From: Cryptomeria japonica
Lineage: Eukaryota > Streptophyta > Pinopsida > Cupressales > Cupressaceae
DNA: 64,000 nt
Direction: 5' to 3'
NCBI RefSeq assembly: GCF_030272615.1
Contig: NC_081407.1
Coordinates: 380,269,179 to 380,333,178, forward strand
The position numbers were made by a program, and so were the translations under genes. The notes below the pieces were generated by a model. It was not told where the DNA came from and did not search any database. It worked only from the letters and a program-made list of their open reading frames with translations. The stretch's first letter is position 1; each line of letters starts with the position of its first letter. This document shows positions 35,238 through 47,771 of the stretch, piece after piece.

Positions 35238-37134
35238 ACATGGATCCATCGCATATCGCAGACAGAGATGTAGCTTGCGACACTTCTACCGAGCAGGTAA
35301 ACCTCATTGTAATTTTATAAATTAGATAGAAGCAAACCGTTACATTATTATGTTGTTTTTTTTAGTGATTTATACTAATTTTGTAATTGTTAATGATATT
35401 CTTGACACAGATGGATGTTCGGGGAAAGGGAAAGGGAGTTGTAGTACCTGAGCGCCTTTCTAGGGATGTGGAATCATTATGGTTAAGCAATGATGACCCT
35501 GAAGATCCCACAGACCTTGTGAAATTCTTTAAAATGCCTCTTATAAAAATTAGAAAAGAGATTGTTGCTTTGGCAGCCGTGCATCCTACCATTGATGAGA
35601 TACGACAAAAGGTGGAATTATTGTTTAAGATAGTAGAAAACTTGCAGGTAAGCAGTAATAAAAGCTTTAATTATAACAAAAGTTCAATAATGGTTTATAT
35701 TTTATTCTCTTTTATGTCATTAACTAAAATATGTACGTATTGTTTTTACAACAATTTATCCGCCCTCATGAAAGTCGTTCCCACGATCAGGGTGTTGCAG
35801 GATCTTCAGGTGATGATGATTTTCTTGTATTATCACTTGCTTGGCTTATCACTCTGAGTACCCAAAACACATCATACTTGATACTGTGAATTTTCAAAAT
35901 AAAGGTTCATCCTTGTTTACAATTCTTGCACTTTTCATATATTTAATGTTTGATATATTTAATGTATTATTCTTTAGGTGTTGTCAATGTTACTGTGCAA
36001 ATGTCGCCGCCACCTCATCAGAGGCCACCCTCACCTATATTGCCGACTGCAATGTCGGCAACACGTAGCATGCAGACATCCTCTAGTGCACATCATATTG
36101 GCCCACCCACTATTGGTAGATCCCTCTTTTGCTCTATCTTTTGTCATGTGTTTATTTCCCTTCAAGCATTCTTTCTTGAATTCTAATGCCATTTCATAGT
36201 GGATTCATTTTTTGCAGGAGGAGATGCACATGAGGATGTGCCAAAGGTGACTACTGCTGATAACATATCATCATTTCCTGGATCTTCTCGTATTGCTAGT
36301 ACGGGAATGTTGCAGGCCACATTGGTGGTGAGGGATGAAGAAATGCTTCCCTTAAATATACAAAAGGTTCCAGGTACTTTAAAATTATTATTATATATAC
36401 TCTAATTGTAATTTACTTTATCATCACTCGTTTTGGACTAATGATCCCATGAATTTTTTGCAGGCAATGATATTTTCTATAAACATCTTAGTGACATTGC
36501 ATTGCAGATATTTGGGCCCACCATACGTAAAAGGTGGTACATCATATGTGAACTAACCCTAATCCACTTTTGATTTCATATCATTGCTAGAATAGTTTTC
36601 CTTTGATCCATTTCTTGAAGTGTAACAAATGTAGCTCCAGTTCATTTCTGAATCTAACGGGTTTGTTTTTGCTTTAAAAGGTGGAATGACCAAGAAAAAA
36701 TGTTAAAAGATGAATTGACAAACCAAATGGTTGAGTGGTTTGGAAATGACACCTTTGACAAAACCAAGCTCCTTGAAAAAGCTGGCACATATCTAAAGTA
36801 TGTGAGGGACCAATACAGGACCCATTTGGAGAGGAACCTAAAGTATGAGCATCCCCCCATCATTCTAGAGAGGGGGTGGAAGGACCTGATTTTGGATGCC
36901 AAGGAGAGAATTGAAAGGAAAAAAGGAAATACACCACTAGACGCCAGAAGAAGGTACACGATACTATTAAGAATGTAATTATGTACTAATTAATTACTCT
37001 TTATATTTATATAATCTAACATATTTCAAACTTTTTATAGACTGAGTAACACGTCAAAGGCAACCAAGGCAAGGCAAGAAAAGCACGGGCAACACAAACT
37101 CGGCTCTGGTGGTTACATGAAACTTGTTGCATGA
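35238..37134 (+). pseudogene. TNPA-like second CACTA gene (Transposase_24 type)
   Basis: In En/Spm the second protein binds subterminal repeats and helps TNP2. Inferred exons: 35238-35296 (starts MDPSHIADRD), 35411-35647 (VESLWLSNDDPEDPTDLVKF), a short one near 35753-35810, 35979-36115 (Pro/Ser-rich), 36218-36373, a short one near 36464, 36682-36953 (DELTNQMVEWFGNDTFDKTK, LEKAGTYLKYVRDQYRTHLE) and 37041-37134. The last encodes NTSKATKARQEKHGQHKLGS then GGYMKLVA and a stop, matching the Ser/Lys-rich, Gly-Ser ending of the plant Ptta/En/Spm family. No in-frame stop is obvious in the larger exons, but exon joins are inferred by eye. Confidence 0.65.
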
Positions 37135-38407
37135 ATTGTAAGTATCTCATGTAAATGAAATATTGCAGCAAAATATTAATAAATTGCAAACTTTTTTTTT
37201 TATCAAACAATGCAAGCAAAATTCACAATATGAACAACAACAACACAAGTTGTTGGGTATCATGAACTCCCATATTGTCTTGTCTATACACGAACAATAT
37301 GAGTTGCTTCTAGTGTTGATATCCAAGGTGGGACTGCAAAAGTTATGAATATGCCTCATCCTTGTAAGTTTTTTTATTACTTGTAAGTCATGAATATTGC
37401 TCTTTAGTTGATTAAAATTAAATGAAAATCGTTAATGAATACACAAAACTATATACATATGCAAACGCACCATGGTTGAGATGGTCCAACTCCCTAGTCT
37501 CACTCTACAACTAAGCTCATGCCATATATAAATCAAAGACATCTCAAATACATGGTCGGTGGAAAGCTGCAAAATGTCATTTTCATACATAAGCAAGACA
37601 TACACAATTGGGCACAATCACCAAGAGAACAGTAAAAAGTGTGTTTGAGATTGTATCGTGGATGCTTTTAAGGATTGTATCATGGATGCAAAAAATCTCT
37701 TCATTAATCCTTGACTCATGATTTCTATAATACTTGTTTAGACTTCTCATGTCATTTGTTGCACTTCTTCACTATTTTGGACTGAGTTTCAACTATGAAT
37801 TTGCCTTGACTTATGACTATACCTAGCTTTGTCCTATCTTTGTAAGCTTCCTCTTTGAATTGTGGTTGTAGCTTTGATAATACCTTTTTAATGTTGCACT
37901 ATTTGTAAGGAGGATAACTCCTAATGCATGTTGCAAATTGTGTTCTAGTGACTGAGACTAACCTAATGCATCTCATAATGGCATAAATTGCCAAGATGGA
38001 GATATAGCAGATGAGTTCAAGATTGTTGTTGTAGAAATTATTCGATTTTTGTGCTTGAAATTTATTTATATACACTATTTATAGTCTACTCTATATTTCC
38101 TACTGAGCTACTCCTATTGCTTTAAAATGAAATGTGAACTGATGAATTGTATGCTATAGATGACCAGTGCCTTTCTTTGCTGTTTGGGCTACAAAGTCTT
38201 TATATTTCTTTAGGACTTATTGTGTAAACTTATGAGATGATTTTTAAACCCACCACCTCTCGATGAGTCTATCAGTTATTGTTTCTTATGATCTCTAGTT
38301 CACTGTCTATATTGTAAACCACTTGAATGAATTTAACCCTAGCTTTGAAGAGACCATCCAAGAAAGAAATACCAAGAACAATTACAATTTGTTAGTAAAT
38401 CTTTTTG
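37135..38407. other. CACTA internal stretch without a recognised gene
   Basis: AT-rich. ACAAAACTATATACATATGC with CACCATGGTTGAGAT (37443-37480) recurs at 40995-41032 and marks the start of a direct duplication. The rest shows nothing recognisable. Confidence 0.4.
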
Positions 38408-39480
38408 ATCCAAATCTACAATATGAAACATAGAATTTCACTGGAAGAACGCGAATAACCTTATCTCCTTTAGATAATATCATAAGCAACTGCCTGTAGG
38501 AAATGCAATAATCCACAACATAAACGCAAAGGAAAATGATTGATTATATTATGTATATTTGCCAAAATAGTACAATGGTAAGCCTGAGGCTATAATCTAT
38601 TGCTTCTCTAATTCTCTTTCATGTTACAAATCTCCCCCCTTTATATGAGAGTATACATTATTACCAAGCACTGTAGCTTTTCGGCATATAACCGTTAACC
38701 AACATTTTTTGTTTAACAAACTGGAAGATAAACAAATTGAGTATTGTCGTCTCCTCACCAATACCTATGTGGTATCCATCAGTCCCTTTTTATGTCGAAG
38801 AAACCCTGGGCTTCGGTGACTTCCTTTAGTTTTCCATTGAAATGCTTTTTCCATCGATATCACTATGCTCATTCGATGAATGGGTTTGTTGTCTCACCAA
38901 ATCCCCTTTTATCCTCTCTTTGTCATCTTCCACTAATAAATTTGTATCGATGAAACCATGTGTATCAGAGACATGCCTTTTAGTCTCCTCAAAACTCATA
39001 TTCTCATCAAAATCTTTTTGTTGTCCGTCGGGTTTCATGTTGAAGAGACTTTGGACTTCGGTGACTTCTTTTGTCCTCCCACCGAAACTCATATCCTTAT
39101 CGATATCATTCATCGATGTAGTTTTCTTCTGTTTTATCGATATCACTTTTTCGATGAGAATGCTTCTTTCGGTGAATCTTCTTTATCTTGCATTGATGAT
39201 ATTGTTTCTTTGAAAGCCTTTTCTCATCGGTGGGGGCCACCTCTGCTTTCTTCAATACCTTTTGTTGGTGGGACCATCTCTTTTGGTGAGTCTTTTTGCA
39301 CCAATAGTGTTATATCCTTGAAGACCTTTTCTTGTTGATGAGAACCATCTCCACTTTCCTTGATATCTTTTATCAATGGAGTTATTGTCTTCGATGAGTC
39401 CTTTCTGAAGTTGATCGGTGTTTGCTTTCTTTGATGCCTCTTTTATATCGATGAGACATCACTGGGTCTCATCGATAATG
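38408..39480 (+). repeat. Direct duplication, copy A, of the right subterminal block
   Basis: Its first 330 bases (38408-38740) match 41085-41410. Its next part (TATGTCGAAGAAACC onward, 38791-39480) matches 44968 onward. So copy A is continuous while copy B is split by the 41411-44925 segment. The block is rich in TCATCGATATC / CGATGA words, as in CACTA subterminal DNA. Open frames across it are Ser/Phe-rich and not recognised. Confidence 0.7.
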
Positions 39481-40994
39481 TTTGAATCTTAGATACTTTG
39501 ATAGAATGATTTTAGACTTGTTCAATAACTTATGGGTTATTACGGTATCAATGAAAATGATGATTTGTTCCAAAGAGAGATGGCTTCTATGATTTAATTT
39601 CCCAAATCAAGATATTTTTCTTAATTCAAATTTGATGCTCAACAGAATGACTGCACTATCACCAATCTATCTTGAAGATTTGACTACTCTTTAGATTATG
39701 ATTATGACTGTCATGATATTTCATGAGACTTCTCTATCCCCATATGAAACCCTTTGTTCCCACAAATCAATGCTTTGAACTTGACTGCAACTTTATAGTG
39801 ATCACTATCTTTGTACAATAAGCTTGCCACTTTCTCAACTTTTGATGTATTGGAGGCTCCTAGGATGGTTTCTATCTTATAGTCACATACCTTGCTATAA
39901 TTTGTAGCTATTCTATGTTTATTTATTTTCTATGTTTATTTGTTTTCCACTCTTAACTCATAGTTCAACCGAATATAGTTCATCTTGGAATCAATGCACA
40001 TCGGTTATAATCAGATTATAACCAGTCTCCATGATTGCAAGACCTGAAGAAGGATTCTTATCATCAATTAGATGCATACTTTTGGGAATATAGAAAGACA
40101 AAAAAATATATTAGAACCGTATTTTTTGTTGAGTCATAATATGATGTGTTAATTTAGCTAAATAAGGGAACCAATGTTGTATTAGGTTTAATTACATGAT
40201 GACAGTTGAAGCTTGTTAGAGATAGGGGATTTGTAGCAGTTGGCTTGTTAGGTTATGTCACAATCCCATGAAGGTCCTTGTAAACTGTTAATGTCAATAG
40301 ACATGAGACTGTTATGTAACGAATTGGATCAGCTAAACCTAGAAGTTTTGTAACCAATGAATCAACTGACTCAAGTGTATGTTAATTATCTTATGATGGT
40401 CATTTATGACCATTATTCTTAGTAGACATTAAGTAGTTCGCTATATAGTTGGTTAGTAAACTAGTGAGTTAGTTGGCTCAAGTGTATGCTATTTATCATA
40501 TGATGGTTGTTAATAACCATTATTGTTAGTACACATTAAGGAGATGGCTTGTTTAGATAGTTGGTAACTAGTGAGTTTGTTGAGCTCAAGAATTGGATGT
40601 ACAAGTCGAGCAAGGGAGGTGAACACTAACAATGCATTGGTGCTTGCAATGTTAAAACCTTGGCCAAGATGGTGATGCTTTATCTAAGTGATGAAACTGG
40701 CCATTTGAATTCCTTTCTCATATTGATTAGCTTAATAATATTTGTTCAATTTTTTTTATCTTTAAAAGATTACCTTCCTTTTAGATAAATTAGTTAGATT
40801 CTTATTATGTTGAAGAACATTTAGTTAGTTTTCTCCTTCAATTGAAGTAGTTATGTTTTATTTTGAAATGCTCAATTTTTTATCTTAATATTGATCATAA
40901 TTTATTTTCTTTAAGTATAGAATTAATGGAATATTACATATGGTATCAAAGCAACCAAGTTCGACATTGAACCTCAAGCTTTCCACCTATAAAC
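39481..40994. other. CACTA internal stretch with a 107-bp tandem duplication
   Basis: No gene seen. Within 40365-40580, TCAAGTGTATG starts at 40371 and again at 40478, and the following text (ATGATGGT, AACCATTATT or GACCATTATT, ACATTAAG) matches, giving a diverged 107-bp tandem pair. Confidence 0.6.
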
Positions 40995-41410
40995 AAAACT
41001 ATATACATATGCAGGCACACCATGGTTGAGATAATATGCAGGTGCACTATATACAAAACTATATTCGCAAGTAAATATTTTATGCAAATCTACAATATGA
41101 AACACAAAGTTTTACTGGAAGAACACAAGTAACCTTATCTCCTTTAGATAATATCACAAGCAACTGCCTACAAAAAGATGCAGTAATCCACAACATATAC
41201 ATAAAGGAAAGACGACTGACTATATTATGTATGTTCACAAAATGGTACAATAGTAAGCCTGAGGCTATATTTTACTTCTTCTCTAATGATCCTTATTGTT
41301 ACAAAAGTTCCCTCATTTATATGAGGGTATACATTGTCACCAAGCATCGTGGCTTTTCAACACATAACTATTAATTAGCACTTTTGTTAACAAATTGGAA
41401 GATAAACAAG
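40995..41410 (+). repeat. Direct duplication, copy B, first part
   Basis: Matches 37443-37480 and 38408-38740: CTACAATATGAAACA, CCTTATCTCCTTTAGATAAT, AGCCTGAGGCTAT and GGAAGATAAACAA appear in both. The copy then breaks off; its continuation is found only after about 44925. Confidence 0.7.
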
Positions 41411-41639
41411 TTCAACATTCCTATGTGTTGAATGTACTTATCATCTTTATACATTAGAACGTCATTGTTTAGTGTCCTCGTGTCACTTTCTGTCTGGAAA
41501 TGATTGGATGGAATATGGTTAACACAAAGTGACAATTCTTTGTCCCAATCCAACTCTACTACTGCTCAATTCTTCTCATCAATGAAATCTTGTTTCCACT
41601 GTTCAAACGACACTCACTCACCATTACTATAAAAAGAGG

Positions 41640-44553
41640 GCACCCTAGGGGTATTCCCATCGTTGAGCCTCTAAAGCCCTTTCCTTAATTGATTTGCCAA
41701 TTCATCATGGGACTTCAAGTAAGCCTCGACTTCAATTTTCTCACCTGGATTAATCAAACTATTTTCATTCATCATGTCTTCCAACTGAGACCTAAGCCTT
41801 TCATGCTCTTTCAAAGCTCTGACTGTTCCAGTGTATGTTTTCCAATAGATTTTTGCAACTTGCATCATACTTCTGAACCTATGTTCAATGATCTCCAGAA
41901 TCAACTTATCCATCTTTTGTTGTACCTTTTCTAGTTTGCCAAGATGTCTTTTCGGCCTTGTTCCTCCAATACATAGCATATATCAAGGCATCCATGGCAT
42001 CTCTGTCAACATCGTATGACATCCCTGTTTGACTGGTACCTGTATCAATCTGAAGCAATCTTGCTTGCAGCGTCTATTTTTCTTCATCGATTTTCTCATA
42101 TAGGCTTTTGTATGTAGAATTTTCTTAGACCAAAAACTCTATCTGATCTTGGTTCAGTTTAGCGACGTCCAAATTTAGTTTGGCAGTTGTTCTACGGTCA
42201 TTCTTTCCAACCTGTTGCACCATCAAATGTCCAAAAGCTTCTTCTGTGTCAACCAATATAGGTCTTTTATCTTTGGGATAGATAGCCCACTATAGAAGAA
42301 CCTTTTGATCTGGATCATATCCTGATCCTCTAAAGAGTTTATCAATCTCTTTTGGCATCATTTGCTTACTTGGGTCCTATTTATTGAGGAATCCATCAAA
42401 TAACAAGGCAGAGTTCATGTCCCATCCAGAGTATAATAGCACACCAGCTTCCTTAAGCAACTGTCTTCCCTTCTCAGGTGTCATTTCTCTCATCACAAGA
42501 TCCATCTCCTCTTGTGACTTTTGAAGTTGTTGCTCTTCTTCACTATTTCTCATGTTATTCCTAATTTGAGATCCTTTATGTTGATAGAGGAATGTGATGA
42601 ACTCCTTGGAAGCAATGAAGTCACTATCAACAATGAAATTCTCATGCTCTAGGAATTTGATGTCAGCGACTTCTTGGACATTCAGTTGTCTTGTTGCCAA
42701 GTCTATCGGTGTATCCTCTACATAACCAGGAGGGTAATCCTCTTAAGGAGTGAATGGAATGATGCCAGATGTGGAAGCATGAGACATATGAGCCAAAGGC
42801 TTTGTATTCCTAATAGTATCAATGTAATCCCTAAAAATATGAGGCGGGACTCCCTCAAGTATTTCCAATTCATGCTCCATAAGTTTGTTGGCCAACTCCA
42901 AGGGGTCTTCAATCTTTTGTAGCACATTCTCATCCATTTTCCTTCTAAAAAGTTTCCATTTATAAGCCTGCATTGCTTTCTCAAACTTTATTCGCTTCAC
43001 TCTGGCCTCTTCTCTGCCAATGTTCTTAATGAGGGCATCTAGTAGGTAAGGTTTATGCTCTCCAACCTTTAGCTTTTGTGATGACCAGGCTATCCTTATG
43101 TATCCTTGAGGATCGAAATTGGGCCTTTGATCCCCTATATTTGTGCCATAATAATCCAATTTTGTCTGTAGCAGGCCATAACTCTTTGAACTTTTCACAA
43201 TAAAATCTGAAAATACTAACAACCCAGGTACAATTGATTGTTTCTCATGGCTTGTCAGATGTTCTATACTCACTATTGATAGTTGCCTCACAATTTCCAG
43301 ATAAGCCACTCTGTCAAGGATTGTAAGTGGTAGTAAGTATGGTCTCCCTTCGAACCCGTATACCCTGACTTGTGTGCAGTCTAAAAAACAATACCAATCT
43401 CCCCAATTGTGTTCAATTGAGGGATCTTCAGTGAAATATTTTGGTCTTAGGAATCTTTGACCTCTGGTGCAAGGGCATGATCGCACAGGCATCCCAATAG
43501 TCTATATAATGGCTTGACAAATAACTCCTCAAAATGCCAATATTGATTATTCACATACCTTTGGTCCCATGAAGAAACCCATAGTTGCATTGGTTTTCTC
43601 ATCCCAACATTGTCATATGTCCTGACACATAACTCTTCTGGCCATAACCCTTCATCTTGGCCCACATACAATAGAATATGCATAAGTAAGGAATAATGCT
43701 TGAAATGAACATTGATGACATCCCCCTTTAACTTTTCTAACCCATGATTCAAAACCTCAACCAAATAAGCAAAAAAATCAAAGAAGCGGGGGTCCTTAGA
43801 CTGCAAATTGGCACAAATGACCATGGCTGCAATATCCATCAAAGGATGGGCTTTTATCCCTAGCACTTGGGCAACACAGTAATAGGTATACTTGAAATAT
43901 GGATGGAAAGAGTTGACATCATAGGGAGCTTTGTCATCCTAACCTAGTGGCACTAAGGACCCTGCATTCCTAGGTCTATGTATAGGGAGTCTCCACATTT
44001 TGTAAATGTGCTCTAGGTTAAAATATTCACTTGTTAACTTCTTCAGGTCAATCAGTTCTTCAAATCCCCAATCCAACTCGAACACGATGTCAATAACCTC
44101 CTTTTTGATTGCAAGAATTGGCTCACCCATGTAGTTATATATGGTCCTAGTTTTAGGGTCATAATTGTTTGCCAATGCCTTCATGAGCTCCACATTCATG
44201 AATACATTGGCCATAGCTAACCTTCCTAATTTCAATCGCCATAAATTGTTGATAGGTTGAGGGGCAACTCTTCTGTTGTACCCATATATGAATAATCCAT
44301 ACCCTCTCAATTTTGTCCATATGTCTCCAAGATCCTCAAACCGGTCCTCCAGGCCTTTCTCATCACCTCTAATCTTCTTGGACCTCAAACTAGATGATGG
44401 ACACTGGTCAATCAGGTCCTGGGCCAAAGAACGCCCTTCCCTTTTCTGTCTTTTAGTTTTTTCTTCTGCAGCGATAGGTTCTTTTCCCTCTCTGGTCTTA
44501 TTAGTTTTAGATGATGATTCCATTTGAATTTTTAAAAAGAGCTCTGTGTTCAA
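41640..44553 (-). pseudogene. Unrecognised reading frame of about 950 codons on the CACTA antisense strand
   Basis: From the ATG near 44553 the - strand reads as one protein to about 41650. Stops near 43939 (TAG), 42743 (TAA) and several after 42385, plus two frameshifts (near 43450 and 41980), interrupt it, yet the text between stays protein-like. The N-terminus is Lys/Arg-rich and hydrophilic. Next come a Trp/Tyr-rich region (GYGLFIYGYNRR, LWRLKLGRLAMANVF), a globular middle (DPRFFDFFAYLVEVLNHGLE, NWGDWYCFLDCTQVRVYGFE, GRPYLLPLTILDRVAYLEIV) and helical, charged coiled-coil stretches (EEQQLQKSQEEMDLVMREM; RALKEHERLRSQLEDMM). I do not recognise the family. It could be a captured host gene or the accessory ORF of a retroelement; it lies in a 3.5-kb segment that splits duplication copy B. 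Confidence 0.6.
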
Positions 44554-44925
44554 ATAGCGTGCTTGGAATTATTGAGCTTTATCTATGAATTCACCCAATT
44601 CCTGCTTTTAGTTCGTCACCTATGAATTCCTTAATGTTGTGTCCTTTGATGTTGATCCACTACTTATGGCATATTCAATCAGTTAGTAATGGCTATTTTG
44701 GACAACGGTCACTCGAGCACACGTTCGAATTTAATGGCGATGTGACCTTTCATGGGATTTGTTTCTGATTTTCATAGCAATCAATAATCATTTCGATGAG
44801 GATATGTCTTTCGATCATTTGTTTCTTTAGTCCATCAATCTCTTTGTTTCTATCGACAATACTTTTGTTTCGAATATTACTTCGATCATGTATTTTTTCC
44901 CTTCATTGTAATATTGTATTCGGTC

Positions 44926-45780
44926 AGTATGGCTCTCTCCTCATCGAAACATATCTGATATCCATCAAGTCTTATGTCGAAGAAACCTTGGGCTTCAGTG
45001 TCCTCCTTTATTTTTCCATCAAAATACTTCTTTCATCGATATCACTATGCCCCATCAATGAATGAGTCTATTATCTCACCGAAGCTTTTCTTGATTTTCT
45101 CTTATCATTCTTCACCGATAAAGTTACATCGGCAAAACCACACATATCGAGAACATGCCTTTTAACCTCCTCAAAACCTATATCCTCATCAATATCTTTT
45201 ATCGATGTAGCTTCCTTTTGTCTGATCAATATTATTCTTTTGATGAAAATGCTCCTTTTGATGGGTCCTTTTTATGTTGCATCGATAATATTATTTCCTT
45301 GAGAACTTTTCCCGTCGATGAAGACCCTCTCTACTTTATTCGATATCTTTTGTCAATGAAGTTATTATCTTCAATGATTCCTTTCTAGAATTCATCGACC
45401 TTTCCTTCCTTTGATGGCTCTTTTATATCGATGAGACATTGCTAGGTCTCATTGATACCTTTTATCGATGTAGCTTCCTTTTGTCTGATCGATATTATTC
45501 TTTCGATGAAAACGCTCCTTTTGGTGGGTCCTTTTTATGTTGCACCGATAGTATTATTTCCTCGAGAACTTTTCCCGTCGATGAAGACCCTCTCTACTTT
45601 CTTCGATATCTTTTGTCGATGAAGTTATTATCTTCGGTGAGTCCTTTCTGCAATTCATCAGCGTTTCCTTCCTTCGATGGCTCTTTTATATCGATGAGAC
45701 ATCACTGGGTCTCATCGATTTCTTTTTATCGATATAGCTTCCTTTTGTTTGATCGATATCATTCTTTCGATAAAAATGCA
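44926..45780 (+). repeat. Right subterminal block with 264-bp tandem repeats
   Basis: The continuation of duplication copy B, then tandem units: ATCGATGTAGCTTCC occurs at 45201 and 45464 and a variant ATCGATATAGCTTCC at 45728, spacing 263-264. CGATGA / TCATCG words are dense. Open frames inside repeat with the DNA and are not genes. Confidence 0.75.
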
Positions 45781-45784
45781 TAAT

Positions 45785-45841
45785 CGGTGATAATAATTAT
45801 CTTCGGTGATAATAATTATCTTCGGTGATAATAATTTATTT
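45785..45841. repeat. 19-bp direct repeats
   Basis: CGGTGATAATAATTATCTT starts at 45785, 45804 and 45823, the last copy partial. It could be a protein-binding array near the transposon end. Confidence 0.8.
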
Positions 45842-46042
45842 ATTTTATATAAAAATTATCATCGTCAAAATTACGACGAATACCAAGCTTTCGACCTACA
45901 ACTTCTTTGACCGTTGGTAGATTCCATTGGTTGTCGAATTTTTGACGGGCATGGCATCGTCGACCAATTCGACGCCGAGTTTTTGACGGTGGATTTCATC
46001 GACACTCCGACAAAAATTCATCGCAATTTTGACAAATTGTCA

Positions 46043-46070
46043 TCGAAAATCAGCTCCGAATGTACTAGTG
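46043..46070 (-). repeat. CACTA right terminal inverted repeat
   Basis: Read on the - strand from 46070: CACTAGTACATTCGGAGCTG then ATTTTCGATG. TGG follows at 46071-46073. The preceding 200 bases repeat GACGAA, TTTTGACG and CGTCGA words. Confidence 0.8.
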
Positions 46071-46249
46071 TGGGATAATGAGTAGAGAACATCAAGGGCC
46101 AATGAGTAGGACAAAAAGAAAACCATGAGAAAAATAATCGCTAAAATGTTCCAACTGCAAGGAAAACATGGCTCAAAAATACTCCCTCACCCATGCCAAT
46201 GAAAACACCCATGTGGTAGAGGGTGAACATAAAATAGAGCACCCACTAT

Positions 46250-47720
46250 TATTTTATTTTTAAAGAGGGGTAAAATTTTATTAATCAACAAAGATTAGTG
46301 CAAATTATAAAAAGTCAATAGGCTCAACAATAGGACAAACAAAAAGAAAATAAAATAGCAACCAATTCGGGCTCTCCCAGAACCCCCAAATAATATCTCA
46401 TGTCCTCCATAACAATCTCTTCTAATATCCATTAGTACACTATCTAGAAAAGTGACCTTAATCCCTGGAACTCCACAACCTCATCTACTTAGAAGCCCAT
46501 TTCGCTAGACTATCTACTACCTTCTTCCAATCTCGAGGAATATGGAAAAAGGTAACATAATCCAAAGATCTACAAAGTAGAACAATCTACCAAGGTCTAT
46601 TGCAAGTTCATTCCCTCCACCTACAACTTATTCAACATATCAATCATTGTATGGGAATTAGATTCACAAGTGATCTTTCTCCATCCAAGGGCACAACTTC
46701 ATCTCCAAAGAATAACTGATAGCAAGAGCCTCCATAAAGTTGTTAGTATCTTGACCTTTATACAAACAAAAGAAGAAAAGAAAAACCCACCAATACCATC
46801 ATTTCCAAGATTACCCCTAGAGGAACCATCAATTATTATCTTTAATACATCATGAGGAGGGAGTGAGCAAAATCAGTCCCAATAGACTGTGCTCTTGGCT
46901 TGTCAACCCATCCTAGAAGAGCTTGGAGCTTCCTATTGCATGCTACCAAACAACCTCTAAATGATAGCCAAATCACCCATATCCACCTGGGTAGACAAAT
47001 CACATTTTTCTAATAAGGTTTCCTACAGAACACTCATAATTTGGATCCAAAATTGACAACTCAACATTTTCTTATCTTACAAAATCCTTATGTTCCTTTC
47101 CAACTAGATTTACCAAAGATTAAAAGAAGGACCTATAGTCTAAGAAATGTGCAAAAAATGAATCTTAGCTAGGGAGTTCCCCAAAAAACCCAAAAATTCA
47201 ACTAAGTAGGAAGCATGGAGCCAAGCCTTATTCTAAACTCCCCACCAACAATGTTGAATTTTTCTAGAAAAGGGACACAAGAACAAAATATGTGAATAGC
47301 ATTCCTCACTATTATGGCACATAACACACATAGGAGACTAAAATTCTCTCTTTCTAAAATTATGCTAGGTGAGGCACCTATTCAGAACAACCAACTACAA
47401 GAAGAAGTTGCATTTGGACCAATAAAACTTGATCCACACTTGTTTGCACCAAGGAACCCTCATTATCTTCCAAATCTTACTATCAAAATCCTAATATCCC
47501 AAAGCAACCAATAATTTTACTTTCAAATTAGTGCCCCAAGCAAGAATATCTCTCTCCTCCAAGGAGTTACAACCTCTACTAGACAAAAAAAAATTAAAAT
47601 TTCCTAACAATCCTCTTCAGAACCCCCTAGAGGCCACTCATTAGGTTCATTCCGTCTACACACTTCAACTTGACCTAAAATCTAAGAAACTTTAAATTCT
47701 TCCACCTTGCTCCAACCTAC
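46250..47720 (-). pseudogene. LINE (non-LTR retrotransposon) 3' end: zf-RVT and RNase H remains
   Basis: Read on the - strand, 47500-47000 gives a degenerate zf-RVT region (SFIGPNATSSCSWLF, CVLC or CHNSEEC, then a PFLEKFN-like string). The part after that, 46850-46450, gives fragments of a plant LINE RNase H (GNDGIGGFF with a following hydrophobic strand). Many stops are present. The 3' end reads TTACCCCTCTTTAAAAATAA near 46255, typical of plant LINE tails. The element is 5'-truncated and dead. Confidence 0.6.
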
Positions 47721-47771
47721 CTCAAGAAATTTTTTACACAGACCATAGGTGCAAAAGATAAGATATGATAA

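Larger units (their letters stand above)
23301..46070 (+). mobile_element. CACTA (En/Spm) DNA transposon of 22.8 kb carrying gene fragments
   Basis: The left end reads CACTAATACATTTGGA and the right end, in reverse complement, CACTAGTACATTCGGA; similarity continues for about 28 bases (GATTT-CGATG). TGG flanks both ends (23298-23300, 46071-46073), the 3-bp duplication CACTA elements make. Inside, on the + strand, are TNP2 transposase exons and a TNPA-like gene, as in autonomous CACTA elements. Next to them lie a PPR fragment, an intronless CWC22 copy and an unrecognised opposite-strand frame. The subterminal zones are rich in CGATGA/TCATCG words. TNP2 carries several stops, so the element is probably immobile unless helped. 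Confidence 0.8.

Noticed and set aside
38744-39338. Ser/Phe-rich ORFs in the right arm
   Set aside because: They follow the duplicated subterminal repeats and recur with them; treated as chance.
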